A stretch of 49,586 bases of DNA from DASRVA01 sp050732935 (GTDB lineage Bacteria > Gemmatimonadota > Gemmatimonadetes > JACCXV01 > JAHWKZ01): the NCBI GenBank assembly GCA_050732935.1, contig JBOHRW010000216.1:1-49586 (forward strand). Direction: 5' to 3'. This document shows, one piece after another, positions 1 through 10,566 of this stretch. Under the pieces are notes generated by a model. The model ran no database searches. It was given only the letters and a program-made list of their open reading frames with translations, and was not told the origin of the DNA. Positions within the stretch are counted from its first letter, which is position 1; every line of letters begins with the position of its first letter. A program made the translations under genes and the position numbers.

Positions 1-1035
1 GGCCTGCTGCAGCTCCGCCGCGCGCGCGCCGAGCGCGGCGTACGCGGCGTCGTCCAGCAGCTCGAGCACCGCGAGCCCGGCCGCGGTCGCCAGCGGGTTC
101 CCCGACAGCGTGCCCGCCTGGTAGACGTCGCCCTCGGGGGCCACGCGGGCCATGATCGTATCGCGCCCGCCGAAGACCCCGACCGGGAGCCCGCCGCCCA
201 CGACCTTGCCGAGGCAGCTGAGGTCGGGTGCGATCCCGTAGCGCTCCTGGGCGCCGCCCGGCGCCACGCGAAAACCGGTGATCACCTCGTCGAAGACGAG
301 CAGCGCTCCGTCGGCCGAGCTCAGCTCGCGGAGGCTTTCGAGGAAGTCCGGCGCCGGCGGGACGAGCCCCATGTTGGCCGCCACCGGTTCCACGAGAACG
401 GCGGCGATCTCGCCGGAGAAGCGCTCGAAGGCATCGGCAACGGCCGCCCGATCGTTGTACGGAAGGACGAGGGTGTCACGGGTGGCCGCCTCGGGCACGC
501 CCGCGCTTCCCGGCAGCCCCAGCGTCGCGATCCCCGACCCGGCCGCGGCGAGCAGGGCGTCGGAATGCCCGTGATAGCACCCGGCGAACTTCACGATCTT
601 CGCGCGGCCGGTGTAGCCGCGCGCCAGCCGGACCGCGCTCATCACCGCTTCGGTGCCCGAGCTGGTGAAGCGCATCCGCTCGACGCTGGGCATCCGGGAG
701 CGGATCCGGCTGGCCAGCTCGATCTCGGCCGGGGTCGGAGCGCCGTAGCTCGTCCCGGCTTCGGCAGCCGCTTGGACGGCGGTCGTGACAGCCGGATGGG
801 CGTGCCCGAGGAGGATCGCCCCCCATGAAGAGACATAGTCCACGTACTCACGACCCTCGACGTCGCTCACCAGCGCTCCCCGCGCCCGGACGATGAAGCG
901 CGGGGTCCCGCCGACCGCCCCATAGGCACGCACCGGGCTGTTGACGCCGCCCGGAAAGAACCGCTTCGCGTCGGCGAAGAGGTCGGCGTTCGTTCGAACG
1001 CTGGCAGGCGCGATACCGGTCGAGTCGCCGATCAC
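1..1035 (-). CDS. hemL: Glutamate-1-semialdehyde 2,1-aminomutase (3' end cut by window)
   Basis: PLP-dependent enzyme that turns glutamate-1-semialdehyde into 5-aminolevulinate, the second step of the C5 heme route in the cytosol. Visible family signatures are FFPGGVNSPVRAY near the N-terminus, FTSSGTEAVMSAVRLARG, a GCYHGH segment, DEVITGFR, and the PLP lysine in LGKVVGGGLPVG at about residue 277. The GTG start at 1035 shares 4 nt (GTGA) with the hemQ stop, so it is probably translationally coupled. About 345 residues are in the window; the family has about 425-430, so only the C-terminal part is missing. It is the last visible gene of the hem operon. Confidence 0.96.
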   Translation of the reverse strand, partial: MIGDSTGIAPASVRTNADLFADAKRFFPGGVNSPVRAYGAVGGTPRFIVRARGALVSDVEGREYVDYVSSWGAILLGHAHPAVTTAVQAAAEAGTSYGAPTPAEIELASRIRSRMPSVERMRFTSSGTEAVMSAVRLARGYTGRAKIVKFAGCYHGHSDALLAAAGSGIATLGLPGSAGVPEAATRDTLVLPYNDRAAVADAFERFSGEIAAVLVEPVAANMGLVPPAPDFLESLRELSSADGALLVFDEVITGFRVAPGGAQERYGIAPDLSCLGKVVGGGLPVGVFGGRDTIMARVAPEGDVYQAGTLSGNPLATAAGLAVLELLDDAAYAALGARAAELQQA

Positions 1036-1708
1036 GCGCCGCCGAGCAGCTCGAGGATCTCGTCGAGCGGTCGATGGATGCCGACCAGCTGCGGGATGTC
1101 CCGGATGGTGGCCCGACGACCTTCCGAGCTCCGGAGGTCGCGCACGAGGTCCTGGAACGCCGGCAGGTCGTCGGTCTCGTAGGCCACGATGAATTCCTGG
1201 TCGTCCAGACCGAAGCTGTACGCCAGGAGCTGCTGTACCATCGGGTAGCGCCGCCCGATCCGGATGTGCTCGGTCATCTGGCGCCGCCGATCCTCGTCGG
1301 GAAGCAGGTACCACTCGGTGGACTTCACGAACGGGTACACGATCAGGTATCGCGAGCGCTCGCCCGTGAACATGGCCTCTTCCTGCGGCGTGCGCTCCTT
1401 GACGTATTTCGACGGCCGCACAAGACCGATCATCGAGTGCGAGACCGTGCACCAGCGGCCCAGCCCGCTCCTCAGCAGCTCGCCGGCCGTCTCCTCGAGC
1501 TGCTCCAGAGAGCTTCCCAGCCGCCAGAACAGCAGCTCGGCGTCGGTCCGCGTTCCGATCATCGAATAGGTGTAGGTGACGACACGGGAACCGGCCCGCC
1601 GGTGGGCTTCGAGGAAGGTCTCGCCGTCGGCGGCCCGCTCCTCCTCCGACCGCCGGCGCCAGGCCCCGTCGACCTTGAGCGCGAGCACGTGCACGTAGGG
1701 GTGTCCGT

Positions 1709-1721
<13 letters not shown>
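1032..1721 (-). CDS. hemQ: HemQ, coproheme decarboxylase (chlorite dismutase family)
   Basis: A 229-residue member of the chlorite dismutase superfamily. The segment YPFVKSTEWYLL contains the Tyr (129) and Lys (133) that are conserved in coproheme decarboxylases, and MTEHIRIGRRY carries the expected proximal heme His (152). HemQ converts Fe-coproporphyrin to protoheme in the coproporphyrin-dependent pathway. Its place inside a hemA-C-D-B-L operon supports HemQ over a true chlorite dismutase. The ATG at 1721 overlaps the hemB 3' end by 13 nt. The stop overlaps the hemL start. The frame stays open far upstream, but that extension is antisense-like and covers hemB, so it was rejected. The later enzymes of the route (HemE, HemY, HemH types) are not in the window. 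Confidence 0.9.
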
Positions 1722-2675
<954 letters not shown>

Positions 2676-2683
<8 letters not shown>

Positions 2684-3413
2684 CGTTGCCCACCACGGCC
2701 GCGACGATCGCGGCGGGCGCGCGGTCCGTGGCCGTCCGGATCCGGCCGAGGCCCGCTTCGCGCGCGGCACGGGCAGTGACGGGCCCGATGCAGACGACGC
2801 GCGCGCGGGACAGGACGGCCGGCGGATCGCCCACCAGCCGCGCGAACCCGCGGACGGTGGAGCCGCTCGTGAAGACCACCGCGTCCAGCCCCACGGCCAG
2901 GGCCAGGTCGAGTGGGCCCCGGGACTCCTCCGGACCCTCCACGATCTCGTATGCCGCCACGTCCTCCACCCGGGCTCCCCGCTGGGCGAGCAGGCGCGGC
3001 AGATCGTCGGCCGCCGCGGCCGATCGCAGGAGCAGGACGCAGGCGCCCTCGACGTCTCCCATCGCATCCGGGATCGCGGCCCCGATCCGCTCCGCCGGCT
3101 CGGCGGCGATCGTCACGCCGGCGGCCACGAGCGTCTTCCGCGTACGCGGACCGACCGCCGCCCAGCGCGGACGGGAGGGCGTATCCAGCCCCAGCTCGGC
3201 CAGGCGCTCGAGAACCAGGCGCGCGCCGTTGGGGCTGGTAACGACGATCCAGTCGCACTCCTCGGCCCGTCGCAGTGCGCCGTCCAGGGGATCGCCCTGG
3301 AGCGCCCGGATGGCGATCGTGGGCACCGCCAGGGGGACGGCTCCGCGACCCTCGAGCAGCCGGCCCACCGGGCCCGGCCTCGATCCGGTGAGGAGCACGC
3401 GCGGGCCGCTCAC
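2676..3413 (-). CDS. hemD: Uroporphyrinogen-III synthase
   Basis: Closes and inverts ring D of hydroxymethylbilane to give uroporphyrinogen III. The 245-residue protein has the bilobal HemD layout, with VSGPRVLLTGSRP at the N-terminus, VVTSPNGARLVLERL in lobe one and VVFTSGSTVRGFARL in lobe two. HemD sequences are poorly conserved, so the call rests on these motifs plus its place between hemC and hemB. GTG 3413 overlaps the hemC stop as GTGA. No separate ribosome binding site is evident, so translation is probably coupled to hemC. Confidence 0.9.
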
Positions 3414-4327
3414 GCTACGCCCCCGTCCGCCAGCGCGGCCGCCCCCTGCTCCAGCAGCATCCCGGCGAGGGATCGCCCGAGATCGACGGCGCGCTCCAGC
3501 GGTCCGCGCGTCGTGTCGCGCACGACCTCGCGGCCGTCGGGATCCAGCGCCGCGCCGCGCACGACGAGATCCCCCGCCTCGAGCCGGGCGAGGGCGGCAA
3601 ACGGCGCCCGACACCCGCCTCCCATGGCTTTCAGGAAGGCCCGTTCCGCGGCCACCGCGTGCCGGGTCTCCGGATCCTCCAGGCAGGCCAGCTCGTCGAG
3701 CCACGGTTCTCCGGATCGCGCCTGGACCACCAGGGCCCCCTGTCCCACGGCCGGCAGCATGCGCTCGGGCTCGAGCACTTCGGCGATCCGCCCCGTCTCC
3801 CCCAGGCGGTCGAGCCCCGCCTTGGCCAGAACGAGCGCGTCGCAGCGACCCGCTTCGAGGCGCTCCAGGCGCGTGTCCACGTTGCCACGGATGGAGACGA
3901 CCCTCAGATCGGGCCGCTCGAGCAGGAGGAACGCGCGGCGGCGGGGACTCTCGGTCCCGACCCGCGCCTTCGCCGGAAGATCGGCCAGCCCGCCCCGGTG
4001 ACGCGTTACCAGAGCGTCCCGGGGATCTCCGCGAGGCGGAACGGCCGCCAGGACGAGACCGGGCGTCTCCTCGGTGGGAAGATCCTTGGCGCTGTGGACA
4101 GCGAGATCGATCCGCCGGTCCAGCAGGGCGGCCTCCAGCTCCTTGACGAACGCGCCGCGGGCGAGCGGCAGCGACCGATCGCGTTGCGGCCGGTCCCCAC
4201 CCGTCCGGATCTCGACCAGCTCCACCTCCCGGCCCTCGGCCCGGAGACGGTCGGCCGCCAGGCGCGCCTGGGCGCGGGCCAGCGCGCTGGCCCGGGTCCC
4301 CAGACGCAGCGCCCCGGACCGGGTCAT
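3410..4327 (-). CDS. hemC: Hydroxymethylbilane synthase (porphobilinogen deaminase)
   Basis: Polymerises four porphobilinogens into hydroxymethylbilane. The 305-residue protein begins with LRLGTRASALARAQ and contains RGAFVKELEAALLD, DLAVHSAKDLPTE (with the catalytic Asp region), SIRGNVDTRL and LPAVGQGAL. The cysteine in GGGCRAPFAA (about residue 239) is the attachment site of the dipyrromethane cofactor. The usual SxLRR motif reads ESPRRRAF, a modest variation. ATG 4327 overlaps the hemA stop as ATGA. All core residues are present. Confidence 0.97.
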   Translation of the reverse strand: MTRSGALRLGTRASALARAQARLAADRLRAEGREVELVEIRTGGDRPQRDRSLPLARGAFVKELEAALLDRRIDLAVHSAKDLPTEETPGLVLAAVPPRGDPRDALVTRHRGGLADLPAKARVGTESPRRRAFLLLERPDLRVVSIRGNVDTRLERLEAGRCDALVLAKAGLDRLGETGRIAEVLEPERMLPAVGQGALVVQARSGEPWLDELACLEDPETRHAVAAERAFLKAMGGGCRAPFAALARLEAGDLVVRGAALDPDGREVVRDTTRGPLERAVDLGRSLAGMLLEQGAAALADGGVA

Positions 4328-5583
4328 GCATCCTCCCGTCTGCCGTTGCCGCGCCGGTCGTCCGGGTCGCCGTCCAGCGCGAAGAGATCGCGCGCCATCT
4401 CGACGTAGCCTTCCCCTTCGGTGGCCGCGCGGTCCCGCAGGCGGCTCACCGGATGATGCAGGAGCTTCTTGAGGAGCCGGTGGCCGAGCAGGCGGGCCGT
4501 CTCGCGCTCGCCCATCGGGATCCGGTCGAGCTCGGCGTCCAGGATCCGGTCGGCACGCGCCTGCAGCTCCCGGATCGTCGGCACCGCCAAGCGGCCGGCC
4601 AGCCAGCTCAAGAAGACGCGCGACTCGGCCTCGACGATCGCACGCGCGGCGTCGAGGGTGCCGGGATCGACCGACACCGAGCTCCATTCCCGCAGATCGT
4701 CCAGGTCGTACAGCCTCACGCCGGGAAGATCCCGCACGGTCGGATCGATGTCGCGCGGCACCGCGATGTCCAGGATGGCCAGTCGGCGGTCCCGGCGCGC
4801 GGACATCACCCGGGTCACGCGCTCGCGCGTCAGGACGGGCGTCGGGGCGGCCGTGCAGGCGATCACGAGGTCGGCCTCCTGCAGCAAGCGGTCGAGCTCC
4901 TCGAACGGCTCCGCGCGACCGCCCACCGCGGCGGCCAGCTCGAGCGCCCGCTCCATCCGACGGTTGATGATGACCAGCTCGAGGTTTGCCGTCCGGCGAA
5001 GGGTCCGAGTCGTGATGTCCCCCAGCTTGCCGGTCCCGATGACGAGGACGCGTCTGCCGTCGAGCTCTCCCAGGACCAGTCGCGCCACTCCCACGGCCAC
5101 CTTGGGTATCGACGGCAGGTTGCGCCCGAGCTCGGTGTCGCGCCGCACGCGGCGGCCCACCTGCACGGCGCGCCGGGCGAGCTCGTCCAGTACCGGGCCC
5201 AGCGCTTCCTCCTCCCGTGCCTGCTTGAGCGCCCGCTTCACCTGCCCGAGGATCTGGTACTCGCCGAGGACCATCGAATCGAGCCCGCTGGCCACGGCGA
5301 AGAGATGGCTTACGGTCTCCTCCCCGCACCGATGATGCAGCGGGCCGCCGTCGACCTCGGCCGCGGCCAGCAGCTCGCGCTCGAGGATCTCCGGCCGGTC
5401 GAGTCCGTACAGCTCGGTGCGGTTGCAGGTGACCAGCAGAAACCGCTCGCCCTCGCCGGCGCGCAGCAGCCGTCGTGCGGCCTCCCGACCGAACGCGAAG
5501 CGCTCGCGCTCGGCCAGGGGCGCGTTCCAGTGGCTCACGCCGACAACGGCGATCACATCCGGTCTCACAAGCGGTTCAGGCAC
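4324..5583 (-). CDS. hemA: Glutamyl-tRNA reductase
   Basis: Reduces glutamyl-tRNA(Glu) with NADPH to glutamate-1-semialdehyde, the committed step of C5 tetrapyrrole synthesis. The 419-residue protein has the nucleophilic cysteine C53 in LVTCNRTELYGL, the GEYQILGQVKRALKQA segment, and an NADPH-binding Rossmann motif, RRVLVIGTGKLGDI. The C-terminal dimerisation domain is present. A GTG start at 5583 is used; in-frame GTG codons slightly downstream are alternatives. The gene begins only 15 nt after the tRNA-Asp gene on the same strand, so the two may share a transcript. It leads the operon hemA-C-D-B-Q-L. Confidence 0.96.
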   Translation of the reverse strand: MPEPLVRPDVIAVVGVSHWNAPLAERERFAFGREAARRLLRAGEGERFLLVTCNRTELYGLDRPEILERELLAAAEVDGGPLHHRCGEETVSHLFAVASGLDSMVLGEYQILGQVKRALKQAREEEALGPVLDELARRAVQVGRRVRRDTELGRNLPSIPKVAVGVARLVLGELDGRRVLVIGTGKLGDITTRTLRRTANLELVIINRRMERALELAAAVGGRAEPFEELDRLLQEADLVIACTAAPTPVLTRERVTRVMSARRDRRLAILDIAVPRDIDPTVRDLPGVRLYDLDDLREWSSVSVDPGTLDAARAIVEAESRVFLSWLAGRLAVPTIRELQARADRILDAELDRIPMGERETARLLGHRLLKKLLHHPVSRLRDRAATEGEGYVEMARDLFALDGDPDDRRGNGRREDA

Positions 5584-5598
5584 GGAAACATGGGAACG

Positions 5599-5676
<78 letters not shown>

Positions 5677-5733
5677 GCGCCATCCTCGAGAAGCGGAAAG
5701 CCGATGAGGGAAGCAGGAGTGGTGAACTTACCG

Positions 5734-5786
5734 ACCCCCGGAGGGGGTGTCAACGAAGACGGGCCGCTCCCTCACGAAAGCGGCCC
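5734..5786. terminator. Two inverted repeats downstream of the TPR gene
   Basis: Two hairpins lie between the TPR gene and tRNA-Asp. One is ACCCCC-GGA-GGGGGT (5734-5748). The other is GGGCCGCT/AGCGGCCC with a 10-nt loop (5761-5786). Neither is followed by a strong T run, so they are only candidate terminators for the TPR gene, or processing structures ahead of the tRNA. Confidence 0.4.
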
Positions 5787-5819
5787 GCATCCCTGGCATA
5801 GCGGTGGGCGGGGCCGTTT

Positions 5820-7472
5820 TCAGCCCTGGCTTAGCTTCTTGATGATGAGGTCCACGCGGGTGATGTACTGGTTCGCGTTGCTGATCAACCCCTGGCCGTA
5901 CGAGCTGTAATCGCCGCACGCGTTCTGCAGGTGGTTGATCGCCTGCTGGAACTGGCCTCGCGCCTTTTCGTTCTGGGCGATCGACTTCTCCTCGCCCTGG
6001 TTGGCCTTCCCCAGCTGGTAGTACGCGTCTCCGCGGTAGTAGGCGATCGCGCACGAGTTCCCGCCCAGGTTGGCCGCGTTGCTGAGAGCCTCCAGGGCCG
6101 ATCCGACCCGGCCCGCCTTGAGGCTCTGGGCGGCTTCACGCAGGAAGATGTTGGCCAGGATCTCGCTCGACTGGCCGCGCCCCGCCCGCTCCAGGTCCCG
6201 GGCCATGGCCGTGGTATTCCCCGTCTCCTGGTACGCCATGGCTCGGAAGAGATAGGCCCGCTCGAGATCGGGATTGATCTCCAGCGCCTGGGTGTAGTGG
6301 TCGATCGCGGCCTGCTGGTTGCCGAGCTTGCTTTCGACCACGCCCGCGTAGAGCTGCAGGTTCGCGTCCGTCGGGTCGGCGGCCAGCGTCTGGTCGATGG
6401 TCGTCTGCGCCTCCTGGTAGCGCTCCTCGGTGAAGTACAGGCCGAACAGGTACTGGAGCGCTTCGAGATCGGTCTCGCCGCCCTGGGTCAGCTCGAGGTA
6501 CTTCTTGAGGTTGTCGATCTTCTCGGAAGTGCGGTCCTGCGGAAGCGCATAGGCCAGGTACTGATACGGGGCGGGCTCGTTCGGGCACAGTGACTTGGCC
6601 TTCTCGAACGCCTGCAGCCCCTTCTCGACCTCCCCCAGCTGGTTGGCCATGACATAGCCGTAGGCGACCTGGATCTGACAGTCGTCGGGCTTCTGCTGGA
6701 CCAGCGCCTCGAAGAAGTCGCGGGCCTGCGCGGAGTCTCCCTTCTCGAGATACGCGGTCCCGATCGAGTGATACGCGCTGATGTAGGCGGGGTCCAGCTC
6801 GACCGCCTTCTGCAGCGCCTGGAGGGCCGGGTCCAGCCGGTCCATCTTCAGGTACGTATCGCCGATGTAGTAGTAGGCCGCCGCGAGGTCGGGATCGTAC
6901 TCGAGCGCCTTCTGGAAGTTCGTGATCGCGCGCTCGTACTGCTCCCCGCGCACGTAGTCCCGGCCGAAGATGATGTGCTTGTCGGCCTGGTTGCGGGAGT
7001 TGAAAGCCTCGACGACCTTGGCGGCCAGATCGTCGATGTCGCCCGCCTCGACGGAGGGGAGGTGTTGGGTGTTGCGTGTCGCCACGTCGACGAAGGTCGG
7101 TGTGGCCACCCACGTGCCGCCCCGGTCCTCCAGTGTGCCGCGGGCGATGATCTTGGCTTGCAGGTCGCGGCCGATCTCCAGCCCCTTGGTGTCGGGGATC
7201 GAGCCGCCTGGAGACAGACCGGCATCTTCCACTGCGTCGTTGATCCGTTCGGCCTCGACCATGGTGTAGGGGCCGAGATCGTTCATGCCCGCGATGATCT
7301 CCTCCTGGAGATCCGTGGCCTCGCCGTCGTCGGGGGCGGCGAAGGGCAGGACGGCCACGACGAACTGGTCGCTTCCCTGGCTCTCTTGAGCGAGCAGCCC
7401 GGGTTGCGAGAGCGCCGAGCCCAGCAGGGCTCCCAGCGCCAGGGCGACAGTCAGGACACCACGCAGCAACAT
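5820..7472 (-). CDS. Secreted tetratricopeptide-repeat protein
   Basis: A 550-residue exported protein. The start at ATG 7472 is supported by an AGGAGA ribosome binding site and gives a clean signal peptide (MLLRGVLTVALALGALLGSA). Residues about 35-165 form a non-TPR domain (VVAVLPFA..., AKIIARGTLED) that resembles the periplasmic FlgO/TolB-N-like domains found before TPRs. The rest is at least seven TPR units, for example AYYYIGDTYLKMDRLDPALQ and AYHSIGTAYLEKGDSAQARD. Such proteins are scaffolds in the periplasm or at the outer membrane; the partner is unknown. It is a single-gene unit divergent from coxB. Its 3' end is followed by two hairpins. Confidence 0.85.
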   Translation of the reverse strand: MLLRGVLTVALALGALLGSALSQPGLLAQESQGSDQFVVAVLPFAAPDDGEATDLQEEIIAGMNDLGPYTMVEAERINDAVEDAGLSPGGSIPDTKGLEIGRDLQAKIIARGTLEDRGGTWVATPTFVDVATRNTQHLPSVEAGDIDDLAAKVVEAFNSRNQADKHIIFGRDYVRGEQYERAITNFQKALEYDPDLAAAYYYIGDTYLKMDRLDPALQALQKAVELDPAYISAYHSIGTAYLEKGDSAQARDFFEALVQQKPDDCQIQVAYGYVMANQLGEVEKGLQAFEKAKSLCPNEPAPYQYLAYALPQDRTSEKIDNLKKYLELTQGGETDLEALQYLFGLYFTEERYQEAQTTIDQTLAADPTDANLQLYAGVVESKLGNQQAAIDHYTQALEINPDLERAYLFRAMAYQETGNTTAMARDLERAGRGQSSEILANIFLREAAQSLKAGRVGSALEALSNAANLGGNSCAIAYYRGDAYYQLGKANQGEEKSIAQNEKARGQFQQAINHLQNACGDYSSYGQGLISNANQYITRVDLIIKKLSQG

Positions 7473-7521
7473 CCGATCTTTCTCCTGTTTCGTTTCCGGG
7501 TCGAAAGGCGATATCCCCAAG

Positions 7522-7551
7522 AGTTTATCCGCGCACACCGGCCGCGGTCAA
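7522..7551 (-). promoter_or_regulatory. Sigma-70-like promoter for the TPR gene
   Basis: On the minus strand TTGACC (7546-7551) is separated by 18 bp from TAAACT (7522-7527). Initiation would fall near 7515, about 40 nt before the ATG at 7472. The sequence match is good, but no experiment supports it. Confidence 0.5.
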
Positions 7552-7594
7552 AGTCCTCATCTGAAACCCCCCTCCAAACGGGATGTTCCCGGAC

Positions 7595-7623
7595 TTGACG
7601 CCCCTCACGCGACCCGATAGTGT
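7595..7623 (+). promoter_or_regulatory. Sigma-70-like promoter for the caa3 oxidase operon
   Basis: TTGACG (7595-7600) and TAGTGT (7618-7623) are separated by 17 bp, upstream of coxB (7705). The leader would be about 75 nt. It is divergent from the TPR promoter, and the whole 7473-7704 gap is explained by these two control regions. Confidence 0.45.
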
Positions 7624-7704
7624 TGGTGCGCTTCTTCCACCACACCATTCGTTTCTGCTACACGTACCGGCTCCCGCCGCACGGGGTCCGTACGTCCCGG
7701 GGGA

Positions 7705-8691
7705 ATGAGACGTCGACCGAACCCCATTGTGCCGCTGGCCCTGGCACTGTCAGGGCTCGCCGGCTGTGGCTTCGACACCACGCTTCGACCGATCTCGGAC
7801 TTCGGGCAAGCCTCACTCGAAATCTACACCAGCGTGTTCTGGTGGACGCTGGGGATCTTCGTGGTGGTCGAGCTGCTCCTCGTATTCGCCCTCTGGCGCT
7901 ACCGACGGCGGGGGGAGGATCCCGAGATGCCGGAACAGGTCCACGGCCACACCTGGCTCGAGATCGGTTGGACCCTGGCGCCGGCCCTGATCCTCCTGGC
8001 CATTGCCATCCCGACGATCCGCACGGTGTTCCGCCAGCAGGCCCCGCCTCCGCCCGAGTCGCAGCCGCTCCAGGTCACCGTCATCGGCCACCAGTGGTGG
8101 TGGGAGTTCGACTACCCCGACCTCGGCTTCTCCACCGCCAACGAGCTCCACGTCCCGCTGGGCAGGACGGTCGAACTGACGCTCACCTCGGAGGACGTGA
8201 TCCATTCCTTCTGGGTCCCCAGGCTCGGCGGTAAGCGCGATCTCAACCCCGGGACCGAGAACACGATCGTCTTCACGGCCGACTCGGTCGGCGTTTATGA
8301 TGGCCAGTGCGCCGAGTTCTGCGGGACCTCGCATGCCAACATGCGGATGAAGCTGTTCGTCGACGAGCCCCCGGCATTCGAGGATTGGGCCCGGCTTCAG
8401 AGACAGCCGGCGCGACCCGACTCGGCGGGCTACCAGACGTTCCTGGTCTCCGGTTGCGCCGCCTGCCACGCCATCGACGGTACGGCGGCGCAGGGCCGCA
8501 TCGGCCCCGACCTCACGCACGTCGGCAGCCGCACCACGATCGCCGCGGGGCTGTTCCCCAACGAGTCCGAATGGCTGGCGGGGTGGCTGCGGAACCCCGA
8601 CAGCATGAAACCGGGCGCGCTCATGCCCGATCTGAACCTGAGCGAGGACCGGGTGGCGACCCTGGTCCGGATGCTGAAGGGCCTACGGTGA
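7705..8691 (+). CDS. coxB: Cytochrome c oxidase subunit II with fused cytochrome c (caa3 type)
   Basis: A 328-residue lipoprotein subunit that takes electrons from cytochrome c into the CuA centre. It has a lipobox LAGC (C21), two membrane helices (about 43-63 and 87-105), and a cupredoxin domain with CuA ligands H167, C202, E204, C206, H210 and M213 in CAEFCGTSHANM. A C-terminal cytochrome c domain carries CAACH (251-255) and the ligand M307 in GALMPDL. The fused heme marks the caa3 subtype, in which the oxidase brings its own c-type donor. The ATG at 7705 is preceded immediately by GGGGGA. The stop overlaps the coxA GTG start by 4 nt. Confidence 0.95.
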   Translation: MRRRPNPIVPLALALSGLAGCGFDTTLRPISDFGQASLEIYTSVFWWTLGIFVVVELLLVFALWRYRRRGEDPEMPEQVHGHTWLEIGWTLAPALILLAIAIPTIRTVFRQQAPPPPESQPLQVTVIGHQWWWEFDYPDLGFSTANELHVPLGRTVELTLTSEDVIHSFWVPRLGGKRDLNPGTENTIVFTADSVGVYDGQCAEFCGTSHANMRMKLFVDEPPAFEDWARLQRQPARPDSAGYQTFLVSGCAACHAIDGTAAQGRIGPDLTHVGSRTTIAAGLFPNESEWLAGWLRNPDSMKPGALMPDLNLSEDRVATLVRMLKGLR

Positions 8692-10565
8692 GCACGACGA
8701 CGGCCACCGTCGAGCACGGTTCGATCTACGCGGGCGGACTCGGTTCGTGGCTCACGACCGTGGACCACAAGCGGATTGGCGTCCTCTACGGGCTGACCGC
8801 ACTGTTCTACTTTGTCGTCGGCGGAATCGAAGCGCTCGTCATCCGGATCCAGCTCGCCCAGGCCGAGAGCACGCTGGTCGGCGCCGACACGTTCAACCAG
8901 CTCTTCACGATGCACGGGACGACCATGATCTTCCTGGTGCTGATGCCGCTGGCGGCGGCGATGTTCAACTTCGTCATCCCGCTCCAGATCGGCGCCAGGG
9001 ACGTCGCCTTCCCGCGCCTGAACGCCTTCTCGTACTGGACGTTCCTGTTCGGCGGCCTGTTGCTGAACGCGTCCTTCCTCTTCGGGCAAGCGCCGGACGC
9101 CGGATGGTTCGGGTACGCCAACCTGACGTCCAGCCAGTACAGCCCTGGCATGGGAATCGATTTCTGGCTGCTGTCGCTCCAGGTCCTGGGGCTCGCCTCC
9201 ATCGCCTCGGCGGTGAACTTCACCACCACGATCCTGAACATGCGCGCTCCGGGCATGTCGATCATGCGGATGCCCCTGTTCACCTGGATGTCGTTCGTCA
9301 CGAACATCCTGATCCTGCTCGCCTTCCCTGCCATCACGGTGGGCCTGATCTTCCTGATGTTCGATCGCTTCTTCGGGACTCACTTCTACATCCCGTCCGC
9401 CGGCGGGACGCCGATCCTCTGGCAGCACCTCTTCTGGATCTTCGGCCACCCCGAGGTCTACATCCTGATCCTGCCCTCCTTCGGAATCGTCTCCGACGTG
9501 CTGCCGAGCTTCGCCCGCAAGCCGCTCTTCGGGCGTCCGTTCGTGATCTTCTCGGGGATCGCGATCGGCTTCCTGGGGTTCGCCGTGTGGAGCCATCACA
9601 TGTTCACCACGGGGATGGGGCCGATCGCCGACTCGGCCTTCTCGATCGCGACCTACCTCATCGCCATCCCGACCGGGGTCAAGATCTTCAACTGGATCGG
9701 CACCCTGTGGGGCGGACGCATCGACTTCAAGACGCCGTTGCTGTTCGCGGTCGGCATGGTGGCGCTGTTCATCATCGGCGGCCTCTCGGGGATCATGCAC
9801 GGCTCCCCTCCCGTCGATATCCAGCAGCACGACTCGTACTTCGTCGTCGCCCACATCCACTACGTGTTCTTCGGTGGGACGGTGTTCGGTCTCTTCGCGG
9901 GCATCCACTACTGGTGGCCCAAGGTTACCGGTCGGATGCTGAGCGAAGGGCTCGGGAAGCTCAGCTTCTGGCTCATGTTCATCGGCATGAACCTCACCTT
10001 CTTCCCCATGCACCTGCTGGGTCTGGACGGGATGCCGCGGCGGATCTACACCTACCCGGCCGATTCGGGATGGGAGACGCTGAACCAGCTCGAGACCGTC
10101 GGCGCCTTCGTGATCGCGGTCAGCGTGCTGATCTTCTTCGTGAATGCCGTTCGGAGCATCCGGGCCGGCGAGGTCGCCCCCGCCGATCCCTGGGACGCGG
10201 CGACGCTCGAGTGGACGATCAGCTCGCCTCCGCCCGAGTACAACTTCGCCGAGATTCCGGTCGTCAACAGCGCCCGGCCTCTCTGGCTCCACAAGTACGG
10301 GCCGACGCGCGACATCTCGACCCACGTGAAGGAGGAGGGAACGCCCCCCCAGCCCGACGCGCCATCCCACCGCATCGACCTGCCTTCCCCGAGCTTCTGG
10401 CCGCTGGTGGCCGCACTGGGGCTCGGGTTAACGGCCGGCGGTGCCCTGGTGGGTCTGTGGGCCGTGCTGCTGGGGGTGGCGATCCTGGTGGTCGGCGTCT
10501 TCTCGTGGGCGCTGCAGCCGCTCGAACGACCCGGCCACCCGGTCTTCGAGCCAAGAGGCGGCTGA
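8688..10565 (+). CDS. coxA: Cytochrome c oxidase subunit I (caa3, A-type heme-copper oxidase)
   Basis: The 625-residue catalytic subunit. Heme ligands are H76 in TMHGTTM and the pair in AHIHYVFFGG (about 389-391). CuB ligands are in GHPEVYILILP (with the cross-linked Tyr and the D-channel Glu of the A1 group) and SHHMF (about 303). About 14 helices are visible. The last two (SFWPLVAALGLG onward, about 575-615) are an extra C-terminal pair, as in other caa3 CoxA proteins that borrow the first helices of subunit III. The GTG start at 8688 is inside the coxB stop (GTGA). A longer open frame upstream overlaps coxB and was rejected. Confidence 0.96.
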   Translation: MSTTTATVEHGSIYAGGLGSWLTTVDHKRIGVLYGLTALFYFVVGGIEALVIRIQLAQAESTLVGADTFNQLFTMHGTTMIFLVLMPLAAAMFNFVIPLQIGARDVAFPRLNAFSYWTFLFGGLLLNASFLFGQAPDAGWFGYANLTSSQYSPGMGIDFWLLSLQVLGLASIASAVNFTTTILNMRAPGMSIMRMPLFTWMSFVTNILILLAFPAITVGLIFLMFDRFFGTHFYIPSAGGTPILWQHLFWIFGHPEVYILILPSFGIVSDVLPSFARKPLFGRPFVIFSGIAIGFLGFAVWSHHMFTTGMGPIADSAFSIATYLIAIPTGVKIFNWIGTLWGGRIDFKTPLLFAVGMVALFIIGGLSGIMHGSPPVDIQQHDSYFVVAHIHYVFFGGTVFGLFAGIHYWWPKVTGRMLSEGLGKLSFWLMFIGMNLTFFPMHLLGLDGMPRRIYTYPADSGWETLNQLETVGAFVIAVSVLIFFVNAVRSIRAGEVAPADPWDAATLEWTISSPPPEYNFAEIPVVNSARPLWLHKYGPTRDISTHVKEEGTPPQPDAPSHRIDLPSPSFWPLVAALGLGLTAGGALVGLWAVLLGVAILVVGVFSWALQPLERPGHPVFEPRGG

Positions 10566-10566
10566 G